Of a DNA stretch of 64,000 nucleotides, positions 45,592-56,164 are shown piece by piece. The position numbers and the translations under genes were made by a program. The stretch spans positions 310,001 to 374,000 of the forward strand of contig CAUYUJ010001348.1 of assembly GCA_963575745.1 (NCBI GenBank). Reading direction: 5' to 3'. The DNA comes from Prorocentrum cordatum. Its lineage: Eukaryota > Sar > Dinophyceae > Prorocentrales > Prorocentraceae. The notes under the pieces were generated by a model. The model worked only from the letters and a program-made list of their open reading frames with translations, made no database searches and was not told where the DNA came from. Every line of letters starts with the position of its first letter. Within the stretch, counting starts at the first letter, position 1.

Positions 45592-45986
45592 TTGCGCAAC
45601 CACTCAAACGCAAAGCCGTGCACTTATTTAATCGCTTCGCTCATTCCGCCGGCCCACGTGGTTGTGTGGGGCTGAAGCCACTCGGATGGCTGATGGGGTC
45701 TCGTGGGCGGCTTCTCGGGAGCGTCTTGGAAGCGTTTTTTGGGCCTCCTGGGGGCCTCCTAGGAGCTTCCTGAAGGCCTCTTGGGGGATTCTTGGGGCCT
45801 CTTTGGGCCTTTTGGGGCCCTCTTGGGGCGGAATGCTCGGATTTTCGGATCGCGACCCCCCTCTTGGGGTCCTCTTGAGGCCATCTTGGGCGCCTCTTGG
45901 GCCGTCTTGGGGGCCTCTTGGGCCGTCTTGGGCGGCTCCTGAGGGCTTCTTGCGCAACCGCTCAAACGCGAAGCCGTGCACTTATT
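45592..45986 (+). repeat. CTTGGG-type copy 8 bracketed by 37-bp direct repeats
   Basis: 45592-45628 and 45950-45986 are direct repeats of 37 nt with two differences (both start TTGCGCAACC and end GCCGTGCACTTATT). They enclose a CTTGGG-type array (about 45700-45950). The second direct repeat lies about 70 bp before the start codon of the next gene. Confidence 0.75.
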
Positions 45987-46052
45987 GGCTCAAAGAAGAC
46001 GGTTCACATTTCGCGGCGTCCAACGAACCGAAACGAACACATCGTCGCATGC

Positions 46053-48610
46053 ATGGCGTCGCCTTTCAGGGTTACTGAGCTGGAAGAGTTGCGACGCTTG
46101 GTGCATGGAGGTGATGGGGCCCACAACGAGGCTGCGCAGACATGCCAGTCCTCGGTGCCCAAAGCCATGGGCCTTCAGCCGCAAGTGCGCCGGAAGGGGC
46201 GCAAGAGGATGGCCATCGCCAAGGACTCTGCTTTGCCAAAGCACCGGGGTGAGCGCATGACTAGCGCTGCTTTGATGAAGGCGCTGCGGTTGCTACCGCG
46301 CCTGGGCAGGGCGAACGTCAGAGAACGTGCTGGCCATCAGATTTCGAACCCCTTGCTCGCCAGGCTGCCTTGTTCCAAGCGCATCATGAAGATGCTTGCG
46401 GTGGTCAAGGAGGGCACCGCCAAAGTGATCAACCACCATTTCAGAACAGGCTTGCTACAAAACAAAGACTTAGAAACGATTCGCACTATGAGGCGATGCG
46501 CGCCCGGCGTTGAGCCGGGCGGAGCCGGAGCTGCGCCTTCCGCACCTGTACTGGACAGGTCGGCTGGCTGCGTCAAGTGGGCGGGGTTGGAAGTGCCGCT
46601 GGTGATTCCTCTTGCATGCAGTTGCGGCTGCGAACGCCTTGCGCCGACATCGCTTGGGCGGTGCGGGCCTACAGCTATTCTCGATGCCACCCATGTCCAT
46701 GTGGTTCTTAGGCAGGACGTTCGATGCCGGGGTTGTGGTAAAAAACAGATTGCAGTGACGAGGACGTCAGACGCCACTTCGAGGCCAAAGGAGTATTCCC
46801 TGCTCGCGCCGATGTCCAGACTAACTCGGGTGCAAGGGAATTTCGCGGACATGGTAGCGGTCGTAAGACGGTCTGGCACACCGTTCCTTTCATTGCCACG
46901 TTGTATCAGAGTTTGCGGCAGACTCGCAGCTTAGAGTCGGTCCGCACGGCATACATGAGCAGATTGCAAGGGTATGCAATGGACAGTGCGCACCTGAAAC
47001 CGCACGGCGCGTTAGTATTGCAATACTGGTTGTCTTTTGCCCCTGCCTCGGCGACATTGCGGGACCTGGTGCGCGACTTCCACCGGCTACGGGTGGCGCC
47101 GCAAGTCTTAGAGCTACGCAAGTGCGTGGCCAAGAGAACAAGGGTGCATAAGATCGACGGGCATCGCAAGGCTGCAAAACTCGCGAGGGACTCCCAGCCT
47201 GCTGCGCCGAAGACCGCCGTCTTACCAATCCTTAACGAGGAGGGGTGCTTGGTCGGGCCGCCTCTTCGCGTGGTCAACGAACGGCGCGAAGGATTCGCCC
47301 AGGGTTTGAAAGAGAACCTGGACATCCACGTGGAGGCCAATGCCCAATCCCCTGACAGAGGGGCTCTGTTAGCTTTTGGGACGGACAATTACAGGCACCA
47401 CAAATACATGTTAGGCGAGTTGCGGTTGCAACGCTGGGGGGACCAGGCGCCCTGCAAGGACGTTGCTTGTCCGAAGGCTCGGGTCGATGCTTTGGAACGC
47501 GAGGTCCGGAATGGGCGGTTTGGATTTCTGGTGTTCCAAGACGTGAAGCACTTGGATTTCGACCTTGTGCACTATGCGCCGAAAGCTTTCACTTCTTCCC
47601 CATTGCTGCATGATGCGTTCGCAGCCGCTCAGGCGCGGTTCAGCGCGCCTTCGCGGTCGGACTTTCAGGGCATTTCTGTTCCAGCGAGGCTTCCTCCGCA
47701 GGCTCCTCTGCCAAAGGTCGCGCGCCCCATTCTGCTGAACGCGGCCATGTTGGGCCACAATGCGTTCAAGACGTGGAGGGCGACCGACGGGAAAGCGGCA
47801 TATGAGAAGGGAATTGCGCAGGCGCAGGCTTTCATGCGACAACCATGTGTCTTGTTCACCAAACGTTGGTTGGACATTTTCTCCTGTGTGCCTCCGTGGG
47901 GAGAGATAGAGCGCATTGCCCACGAATTGTCAACGGAGCTCCACGTTGACGCCACGCCGTGGCTATACAACGACGAGGCTGAATACCTGGCTGAAGTGGT
48001 GACGGTGAAGCGCTGGTTCATGCAGGCGTTGCCCGGCACCCGACGCAACGTCGGCATTGCTCGCGAGACTGAGGGCGAGGCGGCAACGCCGAATCCTGTG
48101 GGGGGCCCGCGCCCTTGCGTGACACCTGCCATTCTCGAAATATTTCAGCGACGCGAGGAAAAGACTTATTTGCAGGGCTGTTTCAATTGGTCATACTTGT
48201 GTCGGTGCGCTCGCGCGGCGGGCTTCGAGCTGGCGAGCGGGACCACGGACCTAGATGTTTTGCGCAGCGAGATCATAAGTATTTTCAGGACCGGTCAGAT
48301 AACCAAGCTGGGGGACGAGCTTTTCCGCATGCACATGGACATGTTGTTCCTGCGCTTGGCGCGCCGTCGCTCCCATGCAGCTCTTCGGACCATTCTGGCC
48401 CACGGCACAGATGCAGTCAGCCAGGAAATCGCAATTATGGTGGAGACTTTGCGGTGGTTCGAGGAAGCCGATGCTAGAGAGTCGGCGCGGCTGTGGCAGG
48501 GCGACCTCGACGCATTCCGCAAGACCATTCCCAAGAAAGTTGCGAAGAAGCCGCCACGCAAGAGGAAGCAGGCGCGCTGTTTGGGCGCAGCGAGCGCCAG
48601 GGCTGCGTAG
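46053..48610 (+). CDS. unrecognised zinc-ribbon protein, about 850 codons, one frame break
   Basis: ATG at 46053 (MASPFRVTELEELRRLVHGG). The N-terminal part is basic and helical (RMTSAALMKALRLLPRLGRA). A Cys cluster follows (CSCGCERL ... CRGCGKK), likely a zinc ribbon. At a run of six A (46740-46745) the frame changes; one more A would join GCGKK to TDCSDEDVRRHFE and then to the long frame ending at 48610. The C-terminal part has FGTDNYRHHKYML, FLVFQDVKHLDFD and a Lys/Arg-rich end (KKPPRKRKQ). No family recognised. It has no obvious tyrosine-recombinase or DDE signature that I can defend. It is followed at 49082 by a P-loop ATPase on the same strand, so the two may form one mobile or viral-like module. 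A CCCCT hairpin is embedded in the coding region at 47349-47363. Confidence 0.6.
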
Positions 48611-48619
48611 GCTCGGCCC

Positions 48620-49080
48620 GGAGCGCCCGCTTCGCCATGGAAAAATGACGCGGGGCGTGTGATTCGCTGGCCCCGTCGGTTGCCCGCAGAGACTTCCCCC
48701 GGAACTGCGCAGAAGGAGCTCCAGCGAGCGGGGAGCGCCCCCGCGTCGATTTCTGCGGGTTGGCGTTTGGGCGGGCCCCTGGGGCCCATCCAGACGCCGA
48801 TCGCCATCCTGTAGAGGGGAGAGGGGGGTGCGAGCGGGGGGCGCCCCCGCGTGGATTTCTGCGAGTTGACGCTTGGGTGGCCCCTTGGGCCCGCCCAGAC
48901 GCCGCTCGCGCCCCTGCCGAGCAGTTCGGCGTCGTGGGGGCGCCCTCGAACCTCGCCCTCTGAGTTGGCGCTGGGACGGGCCCCGGGGGGCCCGTCAGAC
49001 GCAGAGACGCAGCTCAGCGCTCCCACCCGGGAAACCTAGTGAGAGGGGGCCACCCCCGCGCCCCGCTCTGAGCGCCAGCG
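48620..49080 (+). repeat. GC-rich ~90-bp repeats, left cluster
   Basis: Copies at about 48724-48795, 48831-48917 and (degenerate) 48945-49020. The shared core is GATTTCTGCGGGTTGGCG, then GGCCCCTGGGGCCCATCCAG, then ACGCCGATCGC. The same unit recurs at 50335-50890. Confidence 0.8.
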
Positions 49081-49299
49081 GTTGGGCGGGCGCGCTCCGA
49101 CGCCTCGCGCCCATCATAGTTTTTTTGGTTCCATAAAAGCGGCGCCACCTCGCCGTTGGAGCCTCGTCGGCGGCGCTCGCCCGCGCGCGGCCCCCGCGCC
49201 AGCCACGGCGGAAACGCTCGTCCCCGCGCCCGCGGCGAGTGAGGCAGGTCGCCCGGGAGCCCAGCCTTCGGGGCCCGGGGCCAAGTGGGCGGCCCCAGG

Positions 49300-50262
49300 A
49301 AGGGCCCCCATCGACGTCCCAACTGACCCTTGGGAGGCCGACGCCCTGGATAAGTTGCGCGGCCACCTCGCCCGCGTGGCCGCCAGCGCGGGCGTCGACT
49401 TGACCGCGGACCCTCGCTCCTTGTTGACAGAGCCTGACCTGTGCAAGGTGCTGTGGCCGAACGTCGAGAAGTTCTTCAAGAACGACGGCGAAATGAAGGA
49501 GGACATTCGCCAATTTGTTTCTGAGCTGGTTGCCAAGGGCGCGAACTGGCGCTTTCAGGACGCACTGGACTACGTCAGGGAGCACGGCGTGCGTGAGACC
49601 GTAGAGGTTCCCTTGCAGCCGGTCGTGCGTTTCCTCGGGGATTGCGTCTGCATGGGCGCGCTCAACATCGACCAGGCCTTGAACGTCGTGTTTGCCTACC
49701 TCACCAACAACGACCACCGCGTCGCGCGCGGGGCGATGCTGCTGCGCGACGACATGCCCACCATCTTTATCGCGGGCAGCGGCGGGGGCAAGTCGCCGAT
49801 GATCATCAAGACCGTCCTCGAGAAGATCATCCTCAAAGTGAATGCCATTGTGGAGCGGATCCCTGGCGGGCTGTCTTCTTTCATCACCGCTGGAACAAAT
49901 TGCCCTGGGTGGCTCACCGCCGTCGCGCGCCTGATCTACAGAACTTGTTTCCTGTGGGAGGAGCTGTTCTACGGGATCAACAAGGGGGCGGGCAGTTCCA
50001 AGGCCGAGAAGATGACGCTGGAGGAGAACATCCGCTGCTACAACCCGATGGCGGTGGGCGGCGACTTGAGGGCCACGGTGGACCGCCAGCTCCAGGCAGA
50101 CACGAAGTGCAGCCTGCTAGCGGGCATACAATACGCGTCGTTCCACGAATACCTCGCGGGGGACACGAAAGGCGCCTTAGAGAGGTTCCATTTCTGCTTA
50201 TCCGACGTTCTCACCCCGAAGAATATGCCCCAAGAGAACCGCTTGGCCGACCAGTCCAGGCC
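49300..50262 (+). CDS. DUF3987-like P-loop ATPase/helicase (partial)
   Basis: The frame is open from 49082, but without an ATG near that point and with repeat-like sequence up to about 49290; clear protein begins near 49300 (PTDPWEADALDKLRGHLARV). A P-loop GSGGGKS lies at about 49775-49795, a Walker-B-like FLWEELFY at about 49950-49973 and a sensor-like CSLLAGIQYASFHEYL near 50110-50155. This order (GSGKSP, acidic strand, GGIQ, RFxF) resembles DUF3987 primase/helicase-associated ATPases of plasmids, phages and integrative elements. After ENRLADQ (50250) the frame enters repeats, so the C-terminal part is lost or in another exon. It lies just downstream of the 46053-48610 gene. Confidence 0.55.
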
Positions 50263-50334
50263 TTGGGCGTCATCAACTCACGGCGTCGCGCGCCAACCCA
50301 GATTGGCCCCATGGCCCCGATATGTCAGCTGGGC

Positions 50335-50945
50335 GGGGGGAGCGAGCGAACCGGGAGCGCCCCCGCGTCGATTTCTGCGGATTAGCATTAGCATCCAGAG
50401 GCCCACCAGACGCCGATCGCGCTCCTTTGGGGGGCGGGGGGGTCAGCGAGCGGGGAGCGCCCCCGCGTCCATTTCTGCGGGTTGGCGTTTAGATGGGCCC
50501 CAGAGGCTCATCCAGAAGCCCGGCGAGCTGGGTCGATTTTTGCGGGTTGGCGTTTGGGCGGGCCCCTGGGGCCCATCTAGACGCCGATCGCGATCCGGGG
50601 GTGCCCCTCTATCCAGACGCCGATCGCGCTCCAGGGACCCCGCCGAGCTGGGGGCGCCCCCGCATCGATTCGCGCGGGTTGGCGATTGGGTAAGCCCCTA
50701 TAGGGCTCATCCAGACGCCGATCGCGCTCCTGCGAGGTGAGCTCCAGCGAGCGGGGGGCGTCCCCGCGTCGATTTCTGCAGGTTGGCGTTTGGGCGAGCC
50801 CCTGGGGCCCATCCAGACGCCGATCGCGATCCGGGGGTGTCCCTGCGTCGGTTTCTGCGGGTTGGCGCTTGGATGGGCCCCTACGGTGGGGGGGGGAGGG
50901 AGGAGGGGGGAGGAGGAGGAGAGGGAGGAGGAGGAGGGAGTCGAA
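50335..50945 (+). repeat. GC-rich ~90-bp repeats, right cluster
   Basis: At least five or six copies between 50339 and 50885 of the unit seen at 48620-49080, spaced roughly 85-110 bp apart, followed by a GGA-rich tract. Pro/Arg-rich frames across them are artefacts. Confidence 0.85.
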
Positions 50946-50949
50946 AGTG

Positions 50950-51588
50950 AGCCTGGTAACTCAAATGGGGCATATAGCCTGGCAAATTGCATCCATCGCT
51001 CTGCTGTGAAGGTACAGTATGAGGGGTGGATGGGTAAGATAGGATAAGATCGATGTAGTGATCTTTCCAGCACATAGCGAACACTCGCTGTGTCCGGGCA
51101 AATAGCGAATAGCATCAGGTATCCGGGCAAATAGGGCGCGCGTGCCTTGAGCCCAAGGCAGCGGCGCGCGAGCTATGCTCCCGATACTGTAACATCTCCC
51201 AAAGAGCTACCCTTAAGTCGGGAGGGGAGGAGACGGAGAGCATAGTCGCACGCAAAGATCGCGCGCGCGACTGTTTGCAAAGAAAAAAAAACAGTGCGTA
51301 CAGTCTGGTCAAACACCAGACTGTAAGGCGAGTTTCCTCGCAAAGTATTTCACGCAAATACAGGACAGCCCCTTCAAACAATGAAGGGCTATCGGCTTAG
51401 TTAGAAGTAAGCCAAAATTAGGCCATACCTCACCAAGCAAATGTGTATTAAGGCAAAGAGCCTGAGTTGTACGAAGCCGGCTCGTTGCCAGGCGTGAAAT
51501 ATAAGGCTCGTTTCCGAGCGACTAGAGGGGCGCCTTTATAGTAGGCGCCCGTGCTGGCAAACTGGACCGCGAGGGCAACAAGGACAGA
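50950..51588 (-). other. 3' non-coding/LTR-like end of the copia element
   Basis: Non-coding sequence downstream of the pol stop. It contains two GNRA-type hairpins (51328-51341, 51506-51519), an 11-bp-arm hairpin (51299-51309 with 51315-51325), a GGCGCC...GGCGCC pair (51529-51549) and a direct repeat TCCGGGCAAATAG at 51093-51105 and 51122-51134. Position suggests the 3' LTR, but its partner would lie in or beyond the gap, so boundaries cannot be set. Confidence 0.4.
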
Positions 51589-54500
51589 CTAAAATTGATT
51601 AGACTTAGGTTTGTCTCTGTCCTCGGGACCCCGAAAGGGAACAAATTGCTTCACGTCATACCTAAATGACTGAGTGCCTGACATCACTTCCAGAAGCAGC
51701 TCCCGATCGATGCTTCCCTTTGTATGCCCATCTGCGGTCATATCCCTAGTATCACACCATTGCACATTATGTACTTTACCTATATCCATGAGCTCACGTA
51801 TCCAGCTGATATGTCCAAGCAGAGTCCGTTCTGTAGGTATTTTGAGATCCCTGCTTGATAAAGATTTGTAGACGGACTCGGCGTCTATGGTAAGAGAGAC
51901 TTTGATAGCAAGGCCTCCAACTTCACGCATGTCTCGTAGTTGTCGTGGAGTCAAAGCCCCTGCCTTAAGCTCGTGGAGAGCAATGAGCGTAGGGTTACAC
52001 TCATCAAGGTTATGTGCGGCTGCAAGTGCCTCCGCAGCATAACTGGACCTCACCTGTAATCGGTGTGATTTGCATAGTCCGTCACGAAGGTGAACGACGG
52101 ATTTGCCTTGGGGCGAGTTTCCTCGCCGCAGTACGTTGGCCCCGCGTATGCCGTAGCCCTTGGTCTCGTCATCCTCCTCCCCGGTAAGCTTCCGATACCC
52201 CGAATCGCTATGGATGTCAACTTCATTCGTCGGCTTCAGCCGAGGGAAGGTGATACGTTTCGGACTGCTGATCAGCTTTCGCGTCACAGCATTCAAACGT
52301 CTGACTTGTAAATTGGTGGGCTCTTGAATTTTCTGAAGAGAGACCACATCTACCATAAGCCAGATTTGGGTAAGAAGGGCATAGGCGAGGGCTCCTCGCA
52401 GGCTGACGAACATGTCGGTAATGAGTTTCGTGGCTTTGGCGTCGGCCGCCGCTCCTGTAAGTTCTGGGTGCGTGATAGGACGTAGTTGTTTGATATACTC
52501 GTCCTGGTCCATGATCACATCTCCCTGATCATTCTTAGTGTAGCGAACGGCGCAGTTCGTATATGCGTTCTTGTTAAGTTTGCATTTGCCAAAGACCTTT
52601 TCGGCACGTTGTACATAGTCGTCTATATTTTTCTCTAGACCTGTCATGTTAATATCATCGACATGTTTTGCCGTCAGAAGGTCTTGGCTGAATTCAAATT
52701 CAGGATCGTAGCTGGTCGGTGCAAGTCCTATAGCTCGTGTGGTCGTACGAAGTTTGAGAGAGAACGCTCTTGGAGCGTCCTTAGTACCCGTTCCTGGTTT
52801 GAGGCATCTAAGACAGTGTCGACTTTCGTCGTAGGATGAGAAGCCGGGTAAGGTACGAAGTACCTGAGCGCTTCCTGGTGGAAGAGTAAAGCAGACCATG
52901 CGAGTTTCCTTGCCGGTGGCATGGGCAAGTTCCTCGTAGGTCAAACCTTTTAGGAACGCCTTATCGATATCCATGGATGCTAAAATCCACTCTGGATGAC
53001 ATGCCGCTTCACTTGCCAGGAGTCGTTGGGACTGCCTTCGGGCGGTTCCCGAGAATGTTTCCACATCAAAAGCCTCAGTATCCATAAATCCACGAAGGAC
53101 CAGTCTGAGACGAATGGTTTTAACGCTCTCGGTACCCATCTTTACGAACTTCCACTTGTATACGTATCTGGATGTCATGATGTTGGAAGCTTTGGATAAA
53201 TCGTACATCTCAAAGCATCGGTTATCAATCCAGATTTTGAGCTCAGTATATAAGGCTTCACTAACCTCCTTTGGATGTGCTGCTATGTCGGCTTTGGTTA
53301 GTAGATCATCTTCTTTGACAACCACAGCACGATTAGCAGCAGAGGATACATATACTCTCATCGTTGCGACCATATCGGTATCGAGCTGTGCAAGTTGAGT
53401 CTGGTCCAACACTATTTTTGACATTTCTGATGTAAAGCATAGTTCAACGTAAGGACCGTATTCATCACTGTCTAGAGAGTAGCTCTCGTCGGTTGTGTTT
53501 GAACAAAGAGATACTAGACAGGACTCACATGATTTCGGCTCGTCTCCGAGCATATCTGATGATGTAATATCATCTTCGTCCACAGATGCTGAAACCAAAA
53601 CACATAGGTCGGGCAGCATAGTTGTTGGGACGCAATACAGATAATCATCGGTAATCGTCGTAGGATGAAGGTCCATACGTAGCTCGTCGTACCACTCTTC
53701 CAGCATCATAGCTTCGATATTGTGTTCCTCATTTTCCTCGTAGATTGTCGACAGACGGCCTTCGCTCGGCGATGAAGCGTCTGGTGTGTCTGGAGAAGGC
53801 CTGTTTCCAGGCGACTCGTGTTCTCCAGACGTGTTGCTTGGACGCTGATATTTAGCCAAATCGTCATGGAATCCTAAGGAAGGGACACGTGAAGTCAAGC
53901 ATTGAATAAGTCTGGAGTGAGTGCTACCAGTGATCTGAGAAATGTGTAAGCCAATGCCCACACGTTCGTAATAGTGGAACGCCGGGCTGATGTCGTTGTC
54001 ATAGTGGATCAGCGTAGACCCGGTGGCGTACTTTACTGCAGGTAGCCTTGACACACTCTTAGCCAATCGAACTGCTACTACATGTTCTACTCGGAAGTAA
54101 TTTCGTACGAGATACTGTAGTGCTAAGTGTACGCGCGGGTGAAACTTGCTGTCGTCTGACAGATTAAGGTTTCCCTTGTAATCGGGGATATACCCGAAAA
54201 CTTTGGCAGGTTTACCTGCGCTGAGGTGTGCCACATAAGCAAGGACGGTTTGCATGGCCATATTATCCATGCCAAGTTCCCGTGCGAGGAGACATTCGAT
54301 GTATAGTGTGTGACGAGCATCAGGATACATCACAATTACCTCACGAGATCCTGCCTTGACAACAATATGTCCTCTTTCAGGCACATTTCGGATCACCGGG
54401 AATGGGCCATTCCAGCCTCCATGGTCGTCCTCGGTGGCAGTAGGTCGGTGGTAATCGACCAAATCCCCTGATGAGTAGAGGCGAGCACCATCAGGAGTCG

Positions 54501-55050
54501 TCTTAGCCCTAAGAGCCCGATTTGTCTTGGCCACAGCAGTAGCCTGAGTTATAGCTTCTAGGCTGACTTCCCTTACACGACGTTCTCGTTCGTGTCCTGA
54601 AGTCTCGGGTCCCTTGGAAAAGTCAAGGGTATCGAGATCAGGAAGGAAGGAGGGCTGACGTCCTGTGTGTGCCTGATATGGCGATACTCCGTTATAAAAC
54701 GTAAACGCATTAGTAACGAAGATGCCTTCCGCCAATACTCTAGTGAATACAACAAGGATGTTGTGTCTATTCAATTCTTCCTCAATCATGTGGAGGACGC
54801 CTCTGAGAATGCCGTTTCGTGACTCAATTGAAGTCGCGTGTTGGCCAGGTGCTCGGATACGAAGTTCCGTGCCCTTATTGGCCATCATGGTTTTAGCGGC
54901 ATCGTTATTCAGGGCGCCTTCTCCGTCTGAGTATAAAACTTTGAAGGGTCCGTGATAGGCAATCCAGCAATAGTGGTAGGCGTCGATGATAGTGTCACGT
55001 TCTCTGTCGGAAATTTCTAGGCCTGCTGCCAGGCGAATACAACGATCCAT
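51589..55050 (-). CDS. copia pol: integrase core, reverse transcriptase, RNase H
   Basis: 1153 codons. The integrase core continues from the preceding fragment, with VLYSDGEGAL (second catalytic Asp, about residue 42) and SIESRNGILRG (Glu). A long variable linker rich in Asp/Ser/Glu follows (about residues 350-560). The reverse transcriptase shows LRLVLRGFMD, DIDKAFLKG (motif A), APRAFSLKL and KHVDDINMTG (motif C, HVDD instead of the common YVDD). RNase H shows DIHSDSGYRKL, SSYAAEALAA, TIDAESVYKSL and DMTADGHTKGS. All catalytic acids appear intact. The true frame enters from upstream after a single-base break near 55057-55059, so the ATG at 55050 is not a biological start. Confidence 0.9.
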   Translation of the reverse strand: MDRCIRLAAGLEISDRERDTIIDAYHYCWIAYHGPFKVLYSDGEGALNNDAAKTMMANKGTELRIRAPGQHATSIESRNGILRGVLHMIEEELNRHNILVVFTRVLAEGIFVTNAFTFYNGVSPYQAHTGRQPSFLPDLDTLDFSKGPETSGHERERRVREVSLEAITQATAVAKTNRALRAKTTPDGARLYSSGDLVDYHRPTATEDDHGGWNGPFPVIRNVPERGHIVVKAGSREVIVMYPDARHTLYIECLLARELGMDNMAMQTVLAYVAHLSAGKPAKVFGYIPDYKGNLNLSDDSKFHPRVHLALQYLVRNYFRVEHVVAVRLAKSVSRLPAVKYATGSTLIHYDNDISPAFHYYERVGIGLHISQITGSTHSRLIQCLTSRVPSLGFHDDLAKYQRPSNTSGEHESPGNRPSPDTPDASSPSEGRLSTIYEENEEHNIEAMMLEEWYDELRMDLHPTTITDDYLYCVPTTMLPDLCVLVSASVDEDDITSSDMLGDEPKSCESCLVSLCSNTTDESYSLDSDEYGPYVELCFTSEMSKIVLDQTQLAQLDTDMVATMRVYVSSAANRAVVVKEDDLLTKADIAAHPKEVSEALYTELKIWIDNRCFEMYDLSKASNIMTSRYVYKWKFVKMGTESVKTIRLRLVLRGFMDTEAFDVETFSGTARRQSQRLLASEAACHPEWILASMDIDKAFLKGLTYEELAHATGKETRMVCFTLPPGSAQVLRTLPGFSSYDESRHCLRCLKPGTGTKDAPRAFSLKLRTTTRAIGLAPTSYDPEFEFSQDLLTAKHVDDINMTGLEKNIDDYVQRAEKVFGKCKLNKNAYTNCAVRYTKNDQGDVIMDQDEYIKQLRPITHPELTGAAADAKATKLITDMFVSLRGALAYALLTQIWLMVDVVSLQKIQEPTNLQVRRLNAVTRKLISSPKRITFPRLKPTNEVDIHSDSGYRKLTGEEDDETKGYGIRGANVLRRGNSPQGKSVVHLRDGLCKSHRLQVRSSYAAEALAAAHNLDECNPTLIALHELKAGALTPRQLRDMREVGGLAIKVSLTIDAESVYKSLSSRDLKIPTERTLLGHISWIRELMDIGKVHNVQWCDTRDMTADGHTKGSIDRELLLEVMSGTQSFRYDVKQFVPFRGPEDRDKPKSNQF

Positions 55051-55307
55051 AATATGAAATATGGTCGTTTCTTGTGAAACATGAGGTCCATTTCCCCTTC
55101 ATCGAGCCAGTTACCAGGAAGGCTCACCGATGGTAGTGTTGAGTTTCCTGGACGTTCCCATGCTCTACATTCCCGACAGGTATCACAAACTTCCTTAATC
55201 ATGTTCAGTCGAACGTTATCAAGCCCCACCTTTTCGAGGATTAGCCTCATCTTTGGCTCCTTCGCATGATACCATCGCAGATGCAGTTTTCGGAGTTCCT
55301 TTTTCAC
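55017..55307 (-). CDS. copia pol: GAG-pre-integrase zinc domain and integrase start
   Basis: Reads LHLRWYHAKEP ... MIKEVCDTCREC, an H-H-C-C zinc domain, then DEGEMDLMFHKKRPYF, where Asp of MDLMF is the first integrase catalytic residue. The frame then breaks at TTT (AAA at 55057-55059 on the plus strand); one extra base would give HIMDRCIRLAAG, which is the next fragment. A GNRA-family hairpin (55021-55034, loop GCAG) lies just beyond the break. Upstream, the frame joins the zinc-finger fragment by another one-base shift near 55320. Confidence 0.8.
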   Translation of the reverse strand: MKKELRKLHLRWYHAKEPKMRLILEKVGLDNVRLNMIKEVCDTCRECRAWERPGNSTLPSVSLPGNWLDEGEMDLMFHKKRPYFILWIVVFAWQQA

Positions 55308-55323
55308 GACATGAAGTTCGTGA

Positions 55324-56130
55324 CTACGGAGACTCTGTAGACTGTGTTGGATGTCGAATCTCGTCCAGTCGGGTAGTCGTGGAGCCCCAGAGCCGGTGGA
55401 GGCAAAGAGGGTTCCTTGTAGCTCTCCGTAGTTGGTCCCCTGTGTTAACTGCGTCTGGAGGTGGTGGTACGCCTTGTAGACGGCCGCGGCGGGCCGCTAC
55501 CTGTGGCACTTCGCTAGAAGACGCAGAAGGCGTGTTTCCACGCTCGGGGGCGTCTCGTAGCATGTCGTAGCTGCCGGCACCGGATGTCGGATCGACGTTG
55601 CCGAAGGATCGTGGTCGTGGTGGCCTGGCATGTGCGCCTTGACGGCCACCTGAAGCTGAAGCTTGGCCCTCACCAGGTTTAGGTAAGGGTTTCCACCAAG
55701 CTGGCACAGTTTTGCCTTCGGGGTCGTGGTCGTCTGGTAGTTTAAATGGCTCAGCAAAACGACATTTACCAGGTTCGGTATCGAGGTGGTTCTTAACACC
55801 CTTGCTTCTCGTAAGATCCCTCTGACATGCTGGACATGGCCAATATACAGAGATGGAATCATGATACTTACACTGCGTAGGGTCTCTGTTATGGCTCGGA
55901 CTGTCCTTTCGGACATTGTCGATGCATGCCGGGCAAGTAGCCACCTTTGGGATGATACGATCACCGATGCGTCTCATACCTTCGCCTGGTTCAGCTTGAT
56001 CGGGAAGGTCTGTAGGATAAGCATGTGCGGTACTTATAGGCGCGTTTCCGCGCGTGGTGTCAACGGCTTTCGCCAGATATACAGCTTCACAAAAAAATAG
56101 AAAAAAAAAAAAAAAAAAAAAGAAAAAAAA

Positions 56131-56164
<34 letters not shown>

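Noticed and set aside
46742-46745. Programmed -1 frameshift at the A6 run of the zinc-ribbon gene
   Set aside because: The heptamer does not allow both P- and A-site re-pairing (the upstream base is T), so a missing base is the simpler reading; kept only as an alternative.
52384-52399. Further GNRA-family hairpin (GCGAG ... CTCGC)
   Set aside because: Arms match but the spacing is 5 nt (GGCTC) with no GNRA loop; it may be a decayed copy, so it was left out of the count.
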